From Helicobacter ibis (GTDB lineage Bacteria; Campylobacterota; Campylobacteria; Campylobacterales; Helicobacteraceae), in NCBI RefSeq assembly GCF_027859255.1, contig NZ_JAQHXR010000002.1:124001-188000 (forward strand): a stretch of 64,000 bases of DNA. The letters run 5' to 3'. Of this stretch, positions 19,452 to 31,000 are shown piece by piece. A program made the position numbers and the translations under genes. Position 1 is the stretch's first letter. Each line of letters opens with the position of its first letter. The notes beneath the pieces are model-generated. The model made no database searches, had not been told where the DNA came from, and worked only from the letters and a program-made list of their open reading frames with translations.

Positions 19452-20654
19452 CTAAGCTTTAATAATTCCTTGAGATTCTTTGTGTTTATTAAACTCATCT
19501 AATAACTTTTTAGTCATAAAATCTAAACTAGTCTCATTTGCACGACTTGATAATTGTGCGGTTAGATTTATATTTATTCTTGTTTGTTGATATATAAACA
19601 CACTTTTTTCTACAACTTCATCTAGCATTTTTATAAACTCTAATGCCTCTTTATCGCTCCTATCAAGCAAACAAGCGATAAACTCATCATTTCCGTTATA
19701 TGCAATTAAATCTCTATCATTACTATATTGTTTAAGCAATCTCCCAAGCGTAGATAAAACTCTCTTGCCGGCTTCTTGTCCATACTCTGATATGACACTA
19801 CTATAAGATGCGATCCCAAAGACAATTACAGCATAATCAATATTATTCTTGCTAAATTCACTCTCTGCAAAATGCAACACATCTCCCATACCACTTTTAT
19901 CCATAAGTGTAGTAGTAGAATCAATAGGCAAAGTTAAACTATTTGCGTATTTTAGAGGTACTTTTTTTGGGATAGGTGCTTGTTGTTTAATAGTTGGCTC
20001 ACTTTGAACTTGAGGTTGCCTACTTGACATTAATTTTAAAGTCATTTCTAGTTTTCTAAATAACTCTAATTGCTTACTTTTTGATGGTTTATTATCTCTT
20101 AGATATTTTGCTACTTCATTTTGATATATTTTAAAATCATCATTATCCACCTCAAACGCTACAATAGCCTCTAAGCCAACAACTAAATCCAAAAACTCAA
20201 ACTCGGATATCTTCTTTATTTGTTCTAGCCATTTTTCTCTCCACACATTCATAGAGTTAAAATTCAACTTATCTATATCTAATAAATGCCCCTTTGCTAA
20301 TGTGCTTACTTCCTTATCTGGGTGTGTGCATAAAATACGCAAAAAAAACTTAGCAAAATCTAGTTGCAAATTAAAATTTTTCTTATATACAAAAACTCTA
20401 TTTAATGATTTTATAAGATAGATTGATAGTTCATCTTTATCTTTAAAGCTTCTATTAAACTCCTCTTTTACATCAGTTTCAATCATTGATAGTAATTTTG
20501 GTAAATCCAAACTACTGCTATCCTCTACAAAGTTTGGATCTAACTTTCTAGCTTGTGCATAAAATGCCTCTTTATATGCCTCTGGTGTAGGCTCTTTTTT
20601 GTTTGCCACTAATAATTTTAAAGCTTCTCTAGCTATTAATTGTATATTTTGCAT
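19452..20654 (-). CDS. degenerate GGDEF-domain protein
   Basis: 400 residues, soluble. The N-terminal region (with EPTPEAYKEAFY at 21-32) resembles the helical sensory region that precedes many diguanylate cyclases. Residues about 250-390 align with a GGDEF domain, including YGQEAGKRVLSTLGRLL. The signature loop is YNGNDEF (319-325), with Asn in place of the second Gly. The first-strand metal Asp is lost (VIVFGIASY). It therefore probably does not make c-di-GMP and may bind nucleotide or act as a scaffold. It sits between folC and lptE, overlapping the latter by one base, a position also held by a hypothetical protein in C. jejuni. Confidence 0.65.
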   Translation of the reverse strand: MQNIQLIAREALKLLVANKKEPTPEAYKEAFYAQARKLDPNFVEDSSSLDLPKLLSMIETDVKEEFNRSFKDKDELSIYLIKSLNRVFVYKKNFNLQLDFAKFFLRILCTHPDKEVSTLAKGHLLDIDKLNFNSMNVWREKWLEQIKKISEFEFLDLVVGLEAIVAFEVDNDDFKIYQNEVAKYLRDNKPSKSKQLELFRKLEMTLKLMSSRQPQVQSEPTIKQQAPIPKKVPLKYANSLTLPIDSTTTLMDKSGMGDVLHFAESEFSKNNIDYAVIVFGIASYSSVISEYGQEAGKRVLSTLGRLLKQYSNDRDLIAYNGNDEFIACLLDRSDKEALEFIKMLDEVVEKSVFIYQQTRININLTAQLSSRANETSLDFMTKKLLDEFNKHKESQGIIKA

Positions 20655-21148
20655 TATCTTAACTCAATCCCCACTTGTGATATAAATCCTTCTAGTGCCT
20701 TTAGGGCTGCCTTGTTTATAGCTTCCATTCTAATAGAATCTGTAATTATTGAGCTATCTCCTAAAGATAAATTGTATCCACCTCTTTTTGTAAAGATTCT
20801 AGTTTTTTGATTATCTTTTGTAGAGTATTTAAACTCAACTACAACTTCACATCTATAAAATGTCGCAAACCCCGAAGTATTCTCCGCCAAAGATGAAAAT
20901 GTAATATCTTTAATCTCAGCTTCAATTATATTATCAGCTTCATTCTTATCTGCTATATCTAGGTGAAATTTTTCAAATATCATCTTAGACATTTCATCTT
21001 TTAAAATAACACTATTTTGAGGATCTCTAGTGTCTATCTTTACTTCTATAAACACGCTATTACCTAGATTCTCTCTTACATGATGAGACATGGGCTTATA
21101 ACCACAACCAACCAAAAATAAAGCTATTGATAAAAAAACATATCTCAT
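20654..21148 (-). CDS. lptE: LptE-like LPS-assembly lipoprotein
   Basis: 164 residues. A lipoprotein signal with lipobox LVGC (Cys15) is followed by GYKPMSHHV, typical of LptE, which plugs the LptD barrel in the outer membrane. The mature domain is the expected size with alternating strand-like segments. It starts by TAATG overlap with leuS and ends by TAATG overlap into the GGDEF-like gene. LptE is poorly conserved, so the call relies on lipobox, size and the leuS-adjacent position seen across the class. Confidence 0.8.
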   Translation of the reverse strand: MRYVFLSIALFLVGCGYKPMSHHVRENLGNSVFIEVKIDTRDPQNSVILKDEMSKMIFEKFHLDIADKNEADNIIEAEIKDITFSSLAENTSGFATFYRCEVVVEFKYSTKDNQKTRIFTKRGGYNLSLGDSSIITDSIRMEAINKAALKALEGFISQVGIELR

Positions 21149-23562
21149 TATTTAACCACCAAATTTACAAGCTTATTTGGAACAACAATTTCCTTTAAAA
21201 TCTCTTTGTCTTCCAACCATTTTGCAACAGATTCTTTTGCTTTTATAAGTATTTCTTCATTTGAGATTCCAAGCTCTACTTCAATCTCGCCACGCCTTTT
21301 ACCATTTATAGTTACTGCTAACATTATGCTATCCTCTTTTAAAGCCTCTTGCTTTACTGGTATATCACAGAAGTTGGCTCTTTTGAAACATTTATCGCTT
21401 AGTTCCCAACAGATATGCGGTATTATCGGCTCTAAAATATTTAATAATATAAAATAACCCTCGCGCCAAATATCTACATTGTCTTGCTCACTTAAAGCAT
21501 TTAATGCTTCCATTGTAGCAGCAATAAGAGTATTAAATGGATATTCACTAGATGAGAAAACCTCATTGCTTTTCTTTAATGCTTCATATACCTTTTTTCT
21601 AGCATATTTTTCATTTTTACTAAGTGATACTTCTATGTTTGGCAAAGATTCTATAGGCTCTATTAAATTCATATTATTAGCTTTAGAAATCAATCTATTT
21701 ATGAATCTATAAGCCCCATCTAACGCACTATCATTCCATTCTAGCTCTTTTATAGGAGGTGCAGCAAAGAGTATAAACAATCTAGCACTATCAGCTCCAT
21801 AGTCATTAATAATATCATTTGGATCTACGACATTGCCCTTACTTTTACTCATTTTAGCACCATCTTTAGTAACCATACCTTGGGTTAGCAAATGCATAAA
21901 TGGCTCACTTGATTTTGTATAACCTATATCTCTTAGAACCTTTGTAAAGAATCTAGAATAAAGCAAATGCAAAATTGCATGCTCAATCCCACCAACATAC
22001 TCATCTACATTCATCCAATATTCTTCACTCTCTTTGTGAAGCAACATAGAATCTCTTTTATCTAGCGGAGTTGTATATCTTAAAAAATACCAACTAGATT
22101 CAACAAATGTATCTAAAGTATCAGTCTCTCTAACTGCTTCTCCTTTACACTTTGGACATATACATTTCTTAAAGCTATGGTGCTTATCAAGCGGATTTCC
22201 TTCGCCATCTATTACTACATCTTCTGGTAGTTTTATAGGTAGATTCTCCTTAGATTCTGGCACAATCCCACAAGTATCACAATGTATAAGAGGAATCGGT
22301 GTCCCCCAATATCTTTGACGCGACACACCCCAATCACGCAACTTATAATTTACAACTGCTTTTCCCAAATTATTATCCGTAAAATATTGAATAATCCTTT
22401 CTCTAGCACTCTTTGAATCTAAGCCATTATAGTTTTGAGAATTAATAAGCTCCCCATCATCACAATATGGAAGCACATCGGACTTTATAACCTGCTTTAT
22501 AGGAAGAGAATACTCTTTAGCAAACTCATAATCACGCTCATCATGTGCAGGCACACTCATTACCGCACCGCTTCCATATCCCATAAGGACGAAGTTTGCT
22601 ACATATAAAGGTATTAGCTCATTTGTTAGAGGATGTATTACATTTATTCCTAAGCTTACACCTTCTTTCTTTTGCATTGATCTATCTTTATTAGATGTAT
22701 TTTGCATTCTAATTATTATTGATTTTCTATCATCATCTAAGCTATCTAAAAGATTCTTAACCAATGGATGCTCTGGCGCTAACGCACAATAGCTAACCCC
22801 AAAAATAGTATCAGCCCTAGTTGTAAAGACCTCTACTTCACTAATATCACCACAGGCTTTCTCAAGTTTGAAGCTAAAAGTAAGACCATTTGACTTACCT
22901 ACCCAATTTCTTTGCATTGTTAAGACTTGATTTGGCCATTTATCCTTTAGCTCGTCTAGGCATTTTAATAGCTCATCTGCATATTGTGTAATTTTTATGT
23001 AATATTGATACATTTCTTTTTGTATTACTTGTGTATCACATCTCCAGCACTTTCCTTCAATTACCTGCTCATTTGCTAAGACCGTTTTATCATTAGGACA
23101 CCAATTTAAAAATCCCTTCTTCCTATATACAAGTCCTCTCTCCCACATATCTATAAACAATGATTGTTCCCACTTAGAATATATAGGATCGCAAGTAGCT
23201 AAATCCCTGCTTTTAGAAAATGAAAATCCCAAAGAATAAAGTTGCTTTTTCATATTTTCAATATTTGAATATGTCCATTCTTTAGGGTGTGTTTTATGTT
23301 TTATAGCGGCATTTTCAGCAGGCATACCAAAAGCGTCCCAACCAATAGGATGCAAGACATTAAAGCCTTTTTTTCTATAGAATCTAGCCAAAGCATCACT
23401 TATACAATAATTTCTAACATGTCCCATGTGAATGTTTCCACTAGGATAAGGAAACATGCTTAATATATATTTTTTGGGTAAAGAAAAATCATCTTTTGGT
23501 TCATATTCTCCACTATTTTCCCAAAAGTCTTGCCACTTTTTTTCAATGTCTCTTATCTTCAT
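21148..23562 (-). CDS. leuS: leucyl-tRNA synthetase
   Basis: 804 residues, class I synthetase. The HIGH-type motif is [15 protein letters not shown] and the KMSKS loop is [15 protein letters not shown]. The CP1 editing domain has the expected Thr-rich segment and [16 protein letters not shown] zinc-binding pair set (CDTCG; CICPKC) lies in the insert. Full length. It abuts the DUF6394-like gene (8-base gap) and overlaps lptE by one base. Confidence 0.98.
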   Translation of the reverse strand: MKIRDIEKKWQDFWENSGEYEPKDDFSLPKKYILSMFPYPSGNIHMGHVRNYCISDALARFYRKKGFNVLHPIGWDAFGMPAENAAIKHKTHPKEWTYSNIENMKKQLYSLGFSFSKSRDLATCDPIYSKWEQSLFIDMWERGLVYRKKGFLNWCPNDKTVLANEQVIEGKCWRCDTQVIQKEMYQYYIKITQYADELLKCLDELKDKWPNQVLTMQRNWVGKSNGLTFSFKLEKACGDISEVEVFTTRADTIFGVSYCALAPEHPLVKNLLDSLDDDRKSIIIRMQNTSNKDRSMQKKEGVSLGINVIHPLTNELIPLYVANFVLMGYGSGAVMSVPAHDERDYEFAKEYSLPIKQVIKSDVLPYCDDGELINSQNYNGLDSKSARERIIQYFTDNNLGKAVVNYKLRDWGVSRQRYWGTPIPLIHCDTCGIVPESKENLPIKLPEDVVIDGEGNPLDKHHSFKKCICPKCKGEAVRETDTLDTFVESSWYFLRYTTPLDKRDSMLLHKESEEYWMNVDEYVGGIEHAILHLLYSRFFTKVLRDIGYTKSSEPFMHLLTQGMVTKDGAKMSKSKGNVVDPNDIINDYGADSARLFILFAAPPIKELEWNDSALDGAYRFINRLISKANNMNLIEPIESLPNIEVSLSKNEKYARKKVYEALKKSNEVFSSSEYPFNTLIAATMEALNALSEQDNVDIWREGYFILLNILEPIIPHICWELSDKCFKRANFCDIPVKQEALKEDSIMLAVTINGKRRGEIEVELGISNEEILIKAKESVAKWLEDKEILKEIVVPNKLVNLVVK

Positions 23563-23570
23563 ATAAAATC

Positions 23571-23912
23571 CTAGTTAAAATCATTATAACTCTTAACACT
23601 CTCAATAGCCACAAACAAGATAGAAACAGCATTTGCAGCTAATGCTCCAAGTGCTAATGCAACAGCAACTGATACATCATTAAAAGCCTGTATATAAACA
23701 AATGCTGGCACAAGATGTAAATCAGCAACTAGTGATGCTGCCATTAACTCTGCTGACATATAGCTTCTAACTCCAACTTTAAGTATGGTAGATATGATAT
23801 TTACACCACAAGCAATAAAAAGCATTACCATATTATGGTCATACAAAAAACCAATAGTAGAAGTCAAACTCATTAAAATAAAAAATATAAAAACAACCTT
23901 ACCCCAATCCAT
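23571..23912 (-). CDS. small inner membrane protein (DUF6394-like)
   Basis: 113 residues, almost entirely hydrophobic, with three or four membrane helices; no catalytic motif. ATG at 23912 directly follows the secF stop. A protein of this type sits between secF and leuS in both Helicobacter and Campylobacter, so it is conserved in place. Function is unknown; a role near the Sec translocon is only suggested by position. Confidence 0.75.
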   Translation of the reverse strand: MDWGKVVFIFFILMSLTSTIGFLYDHNMVMLFIACGVNIISTILKVGVRSYMSAELMAASLVADLHLVPAFVYIQAFNDVSVAVALALGALAANAVSILFVAIESVKSYNDFN

Positions 23913-24887
23913 TTAGATTCTACCCCTCTCATACATTTCTCGCATTTTTTTCTTCTCCAATGCTTTTTTCTCCGCATCTGCCAACTTTTGATTGTATTTT
24001 TTTAAATCAAATTTCATTAGCACAACAAGCTTGCTAGCCACAAATAATGAGCTATAACTACCAACAATAGAGCCAACAAGCATAGGCAAAGAAAATCCAA
24101 CAATTATCTCACCACCAAACAAATACAATGTAAGCACAACAAAGAACACTGTTAAAGAAGTAAGTATTGTCCTTGATAGAGTTGCTGATAGTGCTTCATT
24201 TATCACATCACTTAAAGAATTATTAACCCTAGTTCCTATAGTCTCACGAATCCTATCAAATATAATAATCGTATCATTGATAGAATATCCTATTAATGTG
24301 AGCAATGCAGCTATTACATCTAAATTTAAATCAATATCAAACAAAATAATAGCACCAGTTGCTATTACTATATCATGCACTAAAGCTAATACAGCAGCTA
24401 GAGCAAATCTCCACTCATATCTATAAGACACATATACCATAATAGAAATTAATGCCAAAATCAAAGCTATAGTGCCTTTTTCTTTTAGCTCATCTCCAAC
24501 TCTAGGACCAACTATATCAACCCTTCTAATAGTAAAGCTACCAGTTTCTTTTAGGGCTTCACTTATCTCATCGCCTATATTTTTATCCACTTGAGAAGTA
24601 GCCGTAGGTAGCTTAATTAGCACTTCTTCGGGTGCTCCAAATTCACTAACTTGCACACCCTTATAAGCCTCTATATCTTCCAAGATTCCTCTTATTTGCT
24701 GTAATGGTGCTTGTTTATCATATTGAATTTGAATTATAGTTCCACCTGCAAAGTCAATCCCAAGCGAAAAGCCGGGCTTAACCATAAGGACAAGCGAAGT
24801 AATAAACAAGATAGCGGATAACACAATTGCATAGCTGGATATTTTTACAAAATCATAAACTTTATCATATCTAAAAAAATTCATCAT
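23913..24887 (-). CDS. secF: protein translocase subunit SecF
   Basis: 324 residues, six membrane helices with a periplasmic loop after helix 1. It contains GIDFAGGT, the P1-like domain, and the conserved [11 protein letters not shown] segment in the RND-like core. With SecD and YajC it uses proton-motive force to assist late translocation through SecYEG. ATG at 24887 overlaps the secD end by four bases. It has a C-terminal tail rich in Lys/Glu. Confidence 0.96.
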   Translation of the reverse strand: MMNFFRYDKVYDFVKISSYAIVLSAILFITSLVLMVKPGFSLGIDFAGGTIIQIQYDKQAPLQQIRGILEDIEAYKGVQVSEFGAPEEVLIKLPTATSQVDKNIGDEISEALKETGSFTIRRVDIVGPRVGDELKEKGTIALILALISIMVYVSYRYEWRFALAAVLALVHDIVIATGAIILFDIDLNLDVIAALLTLIGYSINDTIIIFDRIRETIGTRVNNSLSDVINEALSATLSRTILTSLTVFFVVLTLYLFGGEIIVGFSLPMLVGSIVGSYSSLFVASKLVVLMKFDLKKYNQKLADAEKKALEKKKMREMYERGRI

Positions 24888-26458
24888 ACTTTCCTTTTAT
24901 ATCCAAACCAAAGAGAATAATTTCCAGATTTTAAAATAGTATTCTGTAATGCTCTAAAAATACCATGCGTCCCAACAATAGCAGTAATAACAGAAGCTAT
25001 AATTCCAATTGCCATAGTAATAGCAAATCCTTTAATGGCACCAGTGCCATATACATATAACAACACAGCGGTAATCAATCCTGTAAGATTTGAATCAAAA
25101 ATCGCCCTTGAAGCATTTGCATAGCCATTTTCAAGCGATTTTATAAAACTCTCTCCTGCCCTAAAACCTTCCCTTATTCTTTCATTAATAATAACATTTG
25201 CATCAACTGCCATACCGACACTAAGTATTATTCCAGCCATACCCGGCAATGTAAGCGTAGCACCAAATAAGGACATAACAGCAATAATTAGCAGTATATT
25301 TACAACAAGTGCGATATTTGCTATAACTCCTGCTAATCCATAATACACAACCATGAAAACTATAACAAGTATAGAACCGCTAATTAATGCTACTAAAGAT
25401 GCCTTTATGCTATCAGCACCCAAGCTAGGACCAACACTTCTTTTCTCCAGCAATACAATAGGAGCAGGTAATGCACCACTTCTAAGGGCAATTGCAATAT
25501 CACTTGCTTCTTGAACGCTAAATCCACCGCTAATTTGCCCACTGCCACCACCTATTCTCTCTCTAATTACAGGTGCTGAATACACTTTTCCATCAAGCAC
25601 AACAGCCATTCTATTGCCGACATTTTTACCAGAGAAATCACCAAATATCTTTCCACCTTGAGAATTTAGCGTAAAATTAATAATTGGTTGTCCATTTTGG
25701 TCATATGCAGCTCTTGCATCAGTTAGCATTGAGCCATCTAGCACAGGTATAGCCTTTAGCAGAATCTTTTGCGTGCTATCATTAACAAATGGCAAAATAA
25801 CATCTCCATAGCTTTCTGCTTCTTGTGCTGTCATATTATTAACCCTAGCATTTCTAGCCTCATCTACTGCCATCATCTGTAAATGACCACCCTTGCTAAT
25901 TAGCTCCAATGCCCTTTGTTCGTCTTCTTGTGTTTTAATGCCGGGCAGTTGCACAAGAATAGAATCTACTCCTTGCTTAGTTACACTTGGCTCTGATAGA
26001 CCAAATTGATCAAGCCTATTTCTTATATTTCCAATAGCTTGTTCTATTGCAAAATTTTCTATATTTATTAACTCTGTTTCACTTAGCGTAATTGTATAGT
26101 CTAAGTTATTTTTATTTACTACTAAACCGGGTATTTTTGCTAGATAATCATCAATTTTTTGCATTTCATTTGAATCTAATAGAGAAAAACTAATGCTATC
26201 CTCTTTGCTCTTTAGTGAATCAATTAAAATCTGCTCATCTAACGAATAATAATTAATCTCTGAAGCTAAAGTTGTGTATCTGCTTTTTATAGCCTCTTGC
26301 GTTTTTACACCTAAAAGAAGATTCAATCCACCCTGCAAGTCAAGTCCTAAGACCACTTTAGGACCATTTGTCTGAAATAATGATGGAATAGATAGTAGCA
26401 CACCAAATAAAGTAGCTATAAAAAAGAAAAATAATTTTGTGTTAAAAGACTTTTTCAT
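24884..26458 (-). CDS. secD: protein translocase subunit SecD
   Basis: 524 residues. N-terminal helix, then [13 protein letters not shown], a large periplasmic P1 region, and a C-terminal six-helix core with [20 protein letters not shown], including the functionally important Asp. Partner of SecF in the accessory translocon. Ten bases separate it from yajC. Full-length for this class. Confidence 0.97.
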   Translation of the reverse strand: MKKSFNTKLFFFFIATLFGVLLSIPSLFQTNGPKVVLGLDLQGGLNLLLGVKTQEAIKSRYTTLASEINYYSLDEQILIDSLKSKEDSISFSLLDSNEMQKIDDYLAKIPGLVVNKNNLDYTITLSETELINIENFAIEQAIGNIRNRLDQFGLSEPSVTKQGVDSILVQLPGIKTQEDEQRALELISKGGHLQMMAVDEARNARVNNMTAQEAESYGDVILPFVNDSTQKILLKAIPVLDGSMLTDARAAYDQNGQPIINFTLNSQGGKIFGDFSGKNVGNRMAVVLDGKVYSAPVIRERIGGGSGQISGGFSVQEASDIAIALRSGALPAPIVLLEKRSVGPSLGADSIKASLVALISGSILVIVFMVVYYGLAGVIANIALVVNILLIIAVMSLFGATLTLPGMAGIILSVGMAVDANVIINERIREGFRAGESFIKSLENGYANASRAIFDSNLTGLITAVLLYVYGTGAIKGFAITMAIGIIASVITAIVGTHGIFRALQNTILKSGNYSLWFGYKRKV

Positions 26459-26468
26459 AGTAAATCTA

Positions 26469-26738
26469 TTAATTTATTTTTTTGGCAACATAATCTTTTG
26501 ATAACTTAACTATCGTATCATCGTTCATTCTCACCATAAAATGCTCTTCTTCCCTTTTTACAATCTCAACAATAAATCCACCAGAAGTAACTATCTTATC
26601 ACCTTTATCAAGTGAAGCAATCATATCTCTGTGATTTTTTGCTTGTTTTTGTTGTGGTCGTATAATTAAAAAGTAAAAAATAGCAATAAGCACTATAAGT
26701 GGTAAAAGTTGCGCGAAAATGTTTTGAGCGTTCTCCAT
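26469..26738 (-). CDS. yajC: preprotein translocase subunit YajC
   Basis: 89 residues with one N-terminal membrane helix followed by the family signature [15 protein letters not shown] and a small basic cytoplasmic domain ([11 protein letters not shown]). First gene of the yajC-secD-secF block, preceded by a 123-base gap that should contain the operon promoter and the nhaA terminator. Confidence 0.96.
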   Translation of the reverse strand: MENAQNIFAQLLPLIVLIAIFYFLIIRPQQKQAKNHRDMIASLDKGDKIVTSGGFIVEIVKREEEHFMVRMNDDTIVKLSKDYVAKKIN

Positions 26739-26836
26739 AAATCAACCCTTAAGATAAAATAAACCTAGGATTCTAGCAATTTTAAGCTTAAATATTAAAT
26801 GATACTAAAGCTTTAAAACATAAACGAAGAAATTAC

Positions 26837-26856
26837 AGGCTACCATTTGGTAGCCT
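26837..26856 (-). terminator. nhaA terminator hairpin
   Basis: Perfect 8-bp stem (26837-26844 with 26849-26856, AGGCTACC/GGTAGCCT) and a 4-base loop, just after the nhaA stop in the minus sense. It is GC-rich for this window; the following U-tract is weak (TAATTTCTTC). Confidence 0.7.
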
Positions 26857-26861
26857 ACAGA

Positions 26862-28187
26862 TTAATGGTGAGACAATTTATCTTTTACAATAAAAAATAT
26901 AGTTCCACATACACCAGCCACTAAAGATGCAATTAAAATTGATATTTTTGCTACATCTGTAGCTACTAGAGCATGTTCTCCACTGAATGCTAAATTAGTA
27001 ACAAACATTGACATTGTAAATCCTATACCACCTAATGCACCAGCACCAAATATCTCAATCCATGTAACACCCTTTGGGCGAGTTGCAATACCCAACTTCT
27101 CTGCTAGGAAAGTAAATAGAAAAATACCAACTGGCTTACCAATTACAAGTCCGCATAAGATTCCTAAAAATACATGATCTAAACCAAAATCTATGTTATC
27201 TCCTATAGTAACGCCAGCATTAGCAAACGCAAAAATAGGCATAATCAAAAAGCTAGAATAAGGTGCTAAAGCATGTTCCAATCTTACAAGCGGATTTTGC
27301 ACTGCTGTTTTATGAACTGCTATGTGGTGCAAGGCTTCAACTTGATCTCCATGTAATAAGATAGTATCTTTTTTATTTTGAGCATCTTGGAATTTATCAA
27401 CCATTTTCTTTAATTTATTCATAAAAGATATAGTATCTATCTTAGGAGCAACTGGAATTGTAAATGCCAAAACAACTGCTGCAATAGTCGCATGAATCCC
27501 ACTATTATGCACTGCAATCCACAAAAATACACCAAGCAACATATATGGCTTTAATGATTTTACTCCCATTTTATTTAAAGCAACCAATACTGCTACAATA
27601 CACGCTGCAATACCAAGCCACTCAAAAGAAACACCACTAGAGTAAAATAATGCAATAACAATAATCGCACCCAAGTCATCAGCAACAGCTAAAGAAACTA
27701 AAAATACCTTAACTGATATTGATACTCTCTTGCCAAGTATGGATAATACACCCAAAGCAAAGGCAATATCAGTCGCCATAGGAATCCCAAAGCCATGTTC
27801 AGATGAAGTTCCAGCATTTAGTGCATAATAAATTAAACCCGGACCAACCATACCACCTAAAGCCGCAATAACTGGCAATGCTGCTCTTTTAAATCCTGCT
27901 AATTCTCCAAATAAAACCTCTCTTTTAATCTCTAACCCAACAACCAAAAAGAAAAAAGCCATCAAAACATCGTTAATCCAATGTTCCAAACTCATACCAA
28001 TAAATATACCATTAATATCAAAACCTACTTTGCTCTTCCATAATGCTGCATAGCTTTCACCAAGAGGTGAGTTTGCAACTATCATTGCCAAAATAGCACA
28101 ACAAAGTAATAACACACCTGCAAAAGATTCGCTTTGTGTTAGCTTTTTTAAGCTAGATAAGAAGCCTCTCTCATTTACTACTTCCAT
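26862..28187 (-). CDS. nhaA: Na+/H+ antiporter NhaA
   Basis: 441 residues, about 12 membrane helices. Exchanges sodium for protons at the inner membrane. The paired aspartates of the ion site are in SLAVADDLGAIIVIALFY, and GLEIKREVLFGEL and ATDIAFALG are typical. It carries the extended hydrophilic loop (about 245-285, KLKKMVDKFQDAQNKKD) seen in Helicobacter NhaA and absent from the shorter E. coli protein. It begins 9 bases after the addA stop, so it is probably transcribed with it. Confidence 0.95.
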   Translation of the reverse strand: MEVVNERGFLSSLKKLTQSESFAGVLLLCCAILAMIVANSPLGESYAALWKSKVGFDINGIFIGMSLEHWINDVLMAFFFLVVGLEIKREVLFGELAGFKRAALPVIAALGGMVGPGLIYYALNAGTSSEHGFGIPMATDIAFALGVLSILGKRVSISVKVFLVSLAVADDLGAIIVIALFYSSGVSFEWLGIAACIVAVLVALNKMGVKSLKPYMLLGVFLWIAVHNSGIHATIAAVVLAFTIPVAPKIDTISFMNKLKKMVDKFQDAQNKKDTILLHGDQVEALHHIAVHKTAVQNPLVRLEHALAPYSSFLIMPIFAFANAGVTIGDNIDFGLDHVFLGILCGLVIGKPVGIFLFTFLAEKLGIATRPKGVTWIEIFGAGALGGIGFTMSMFVTNLAFSGEHALVATDVAKISILIASLVAGVCGTIFFIVKDKLSHH

Positions 28188-28196
28188 ATGTAACCC

Positions 28197-30962
28197 CTAT
28201 ATTACTTCAACTAATTTCCCATTGCCTTTTGTATAAAATATATATCCATATATTTTACGATTCAACATCTCACCAACATAGTGCTTATACTCTTGCACTT
28301 GTTCTATATGCTTAGGGTTTGCAGCTCCACTTTTATAATCAACTATAAAAGCTTCATTATCTCCAACAACCAATAAATCTAAGCGTTTTTGTTTTCCATT
28401 AGACAAAAAAGGGATTTCGCATTTTACTACCCCTTTGTGTAAAATTTCATTAAACTTTTCATTTTTTAAAGATAAATTACAAGATTCAATAATTTCATTT
28501 ATTACACTATCTTTTAGGTAGATTCCATGCTTGTTTTTTAAAATCTCAAAAAGTATAGAATCTTGTATGTTATTATTAATTTTTTGCTCCATACAATAAT
28601 GAAATGCAACCCCATATAATGTGGATTCTAAGTTGAAATTAGTGTTATCTTCATCTACTTTCTCTATTGTTTGCACATCTATTTGCCTACCTAAATCATG
28701 CAAGATTCTTTTATTGTTTGGCAAAATTACTCTCTTTTCATCTTGCAGCTTTGTTGTGCTACTATTTTGTATGCATAATTTATAGTCTCCTATTTCACAC
28801 TCATCTAGCTTAAGTATTGAAATTCCTATATCTTTATCCTCTTTTTCTTTATCAAGCATTATGTGCATACTTCTCTTAGCTCTTGTAAAAGCCACATATA
28901 GCTGATTTTTTAAATCATCTAATTCCATTTTTAATTCATTATCTATGGCATTTTTGTAGTCCGAATCTAAAGAGATTCTTATATTATTAATAGTGCTTTT
29001 GCTTTTTTTGTATATCCTATCTATATTTATCCCATCTTTAGAAGATAGTAGTAGCTTATCCGTATTTACGCCTTTATTGCCCTCTTTATCCATGATTATC
29101 ACATGAGGAAACTCCAAACCTTTTGACTTATGTATAGTCATAATCCTAATACCAACCAAATCACTAGATACAATCTCACTATCCAAACTCTCAACATCAT
29201 CTAATATCTCATCTAGCGTATCAAAAGATAAAGAATACTCCAAAAATCTCTTAGCACTTAAACTTCCAATTTCAAACTTACTCATTATCTTATATATGAT
29301 ATTTGAAGGCTCTTTTGTAATGTCAATATTATTAAATTCATCTAAGCTATATTCCAATCCCAAAAGAGAATAAAAGGCCCTTAGATAAATATCATTGTTG
29401 AAATGTAAATACTTTAAAGATTCAATTAATGCTCTAACTTCATTATGAGAAATAAGTCTCTCGCTAGTATCTATTACTAACTTTAGACCCTTTTCTTTTA
29501 AAAAAGATTCTAAAGATACAACTGACTTGTTATCAAACACCAAAATTGCAATATCACTCTCCAATGCTCCATTTTCCAAAAGAGTGCAAATGCTTTTATA
29601 TACTCCAAGCTTAATATCCCCACATTTTCTAACACAAACATATCCTGCTTCATTACTTATAGCATTTTGAGGAGTGAAGTTTGGTAGCACATTGCAAAAC
29701 ACATCATTTACAAAGCTCACAACTTCCTTTGTGCTTCTATAATTATCGCTTAATTTCTCCTTTTTCATTCTGCTACTTGCAAAGTCAAAAATCTCCGGTT
29801 TACCACCTCTAAACCTATAAATAGACTGCTTCACATCTCCAACATAAAAAAAGCTTCTTAAAAATTTCTTTGTGCCAATGCCTGATTTTATCTCATTAAT
29901 TAGAGGTTCTAAGATTTCATATTGCAACAAGCTAGTATCTTGGAATTCGTCTATTAAGATATGATTAATATTACAATCTAGCCTAAAATACAAAAACTCC
30001 TTATCTATTTTTTGTTTTAATAATAATTCATATACACTTGAAGCCATACCACCGAAACTAAGGGTATTTGTAGCCCTATAATATCTAAGCTTAGAATCTA
30101 AAAACACTTGAAATATAGTATAAATATCTCTTAAATATTTAGATTCCTCATTTAAAAAAACTTCTTTTATCCTATCTTTCAAACACACAAAATCATTACT
30201 ATTAAATACTACTTTTGAAAAATCCCTATAATCATTAAGGGAATCTTTTAAAAGCCAAGTTTTACCTTTATTTAGCATTTCATCATAGTCTTTAAATTCT
30301 AATGCCTTACATAGCTTACCCTTATAAGACATATAAGATTCTTGGATATTTCTTGCATATATCATGGCTTCATTTTTTAGATTATCAATGTCTTGTATTT
30401 GTGTTTTTAAAAACAAATCTTCACTTAAAGATTCTTTGTAAAAATCCAAGAAAATACATATAGCAACAATCTCATTTATGCTTATTTTTTCGTTATAGCA
30501 AAACTCAAGCAAATCAAAATTAACATAACTAGATTCAAAATTTTCAAGCATTATTAATTTTATTTTTTCTATATCTTCCCTCTTTATCTCAAAATCATGC
30601 ATGACACCGATATACCAACAGAAATTTTTTAAGATTCTTTGAAAAAAGGAATCTATAGTCATAATTTTTGTATCTGCTTCTAAATATCTCTGATAAATAT
30701 TGCTAATAGTATCTTTAACTTTTATATTATAATTAGACTCAATATAGTTAATAATATTACTATCACATTTTCCAATACTCATTAAAAACAATGTTTTCTC
30801 TATCTTTTCTTCCATTTCCTTAGCTGCTTTTTTGGTAAATGTAAGAGTAAGAATATTAGAAGGATTCTCACCTAAAAACAACAATTCCAAATATCTTAAA
30901 ACAAGACGATATGTCTTCCCACTACCAGCAGATGCACTAAGTGATAACAATGGGTCTTTCAC
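28197..30962 (-). CDS. addA: AddA/RecB-like helicase-nuclease
   Basis: About 921 residues. UvrD-like superfamily 1 helicase with a C-terminal RecB-family nuclease. It processes double-strand ends for recombination with AddB (not in window). Walker A is SASAGSGKTYRL at the N-terminus. LIDEFQDTSLLQYEIL is the DEFQD box, VGDVKQSIYRFRGG follows, and motif VI is YVAFTRAKRSM. The nuclease residues are in RLDLLVVGD and AFIVDYKSG followed by a Gln-Val-x-x-Tyr. The frame runs to an ATG at 30980, but AAGGAG (30968-30973) lies five bases before an in-frame GTG at 30962. I take that as the start. Confidence 0.93.
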   Translation of the reverse strand: MKDPLLSLSASAGSGKTYRLVLRYLELLFLGENPSNILTLTFTKKAAKEMEEKIEKTLFLMSIGKCDSNIINYIESNYNIKVKDTISNIYQRYLEADTKIMTIDSFFQRILKNFCWYIGVMHDFEIKREDIEKIKLIMLENFESSYVNFDLLEFCYNEKISINEIVAICIFLDFYKESLSEDLFLKTQIQDIDNLKNEAMIYARNIQESYMSYKGKLCKALEFKDYDEMLNKGKTWLLKDSLNDYRDFSKVVFNSNDFVCLKDRIKEVFLNEESKYLRDIYTIFQVFLDSKLRYYRATNTLSFGGMASSVYELLLKQKIDKEFLYFRLDCNINHILIDEFQDTSLLQYEILEPLINEIKSGIGTKKFLRSFFYVGDVKQSIYRFRGGKPEIFDFASSRMKKEKLSDNYRSTKEVVSFVNDVFCNVLPNFTPQNAISNEAGYVCVRKCGDIKLGVYKSICTLLENGALESDIAILVFDNKSVVSLESFLKEKGLKLVIDTSERLISHNEVRALIESLKYLHFNNDIYLRAFYSLLGLEYSLDEFNNIDITKEPSNIIYKIMSKFEIGSLSAKRFLEYSLSFDTLDEILDDVESLDSEIVSSDLVGIRIMTIHKSKGLEFPHVIIMDKEGNKGVNTDKLLLSSKDGINIDRIYKKSKSTINNIRISLDSDYKNAIDNELKMELDDLKNQLYVAFTRAKRSMHIMLDKEKEDKDIGISILKLDECEIGDYKLCIQNSSTTKLQDEKRVILPNNKRILHDLGRQIDVQTIEKVDEDNTNFNLESTLYGVAFHYCMEQKINNNIQDSILFEILKNKHGIYLKDSVINEIIESCNLSLKNEKFNEILHKGVVKCEIPFLSNGKQKRLDLLVVGDNEAFIVDYKSGAANPKHIEQVQEYKHYVGEMLNRKIYGYIFYTKGNGKLVEVI

Positions 30963-31000
30963 AAATTCTCCTTCATACAAACATGATTTATAATAAATAA

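Noticed and set aside
30963-30980. ATG at 30980 as the addA start
   Set aside because: There is no Shine-Dalgarno before it, whereas AAGGAG lies five bases before the in-frame GTG at 30962, just before the conserved N-terminus.
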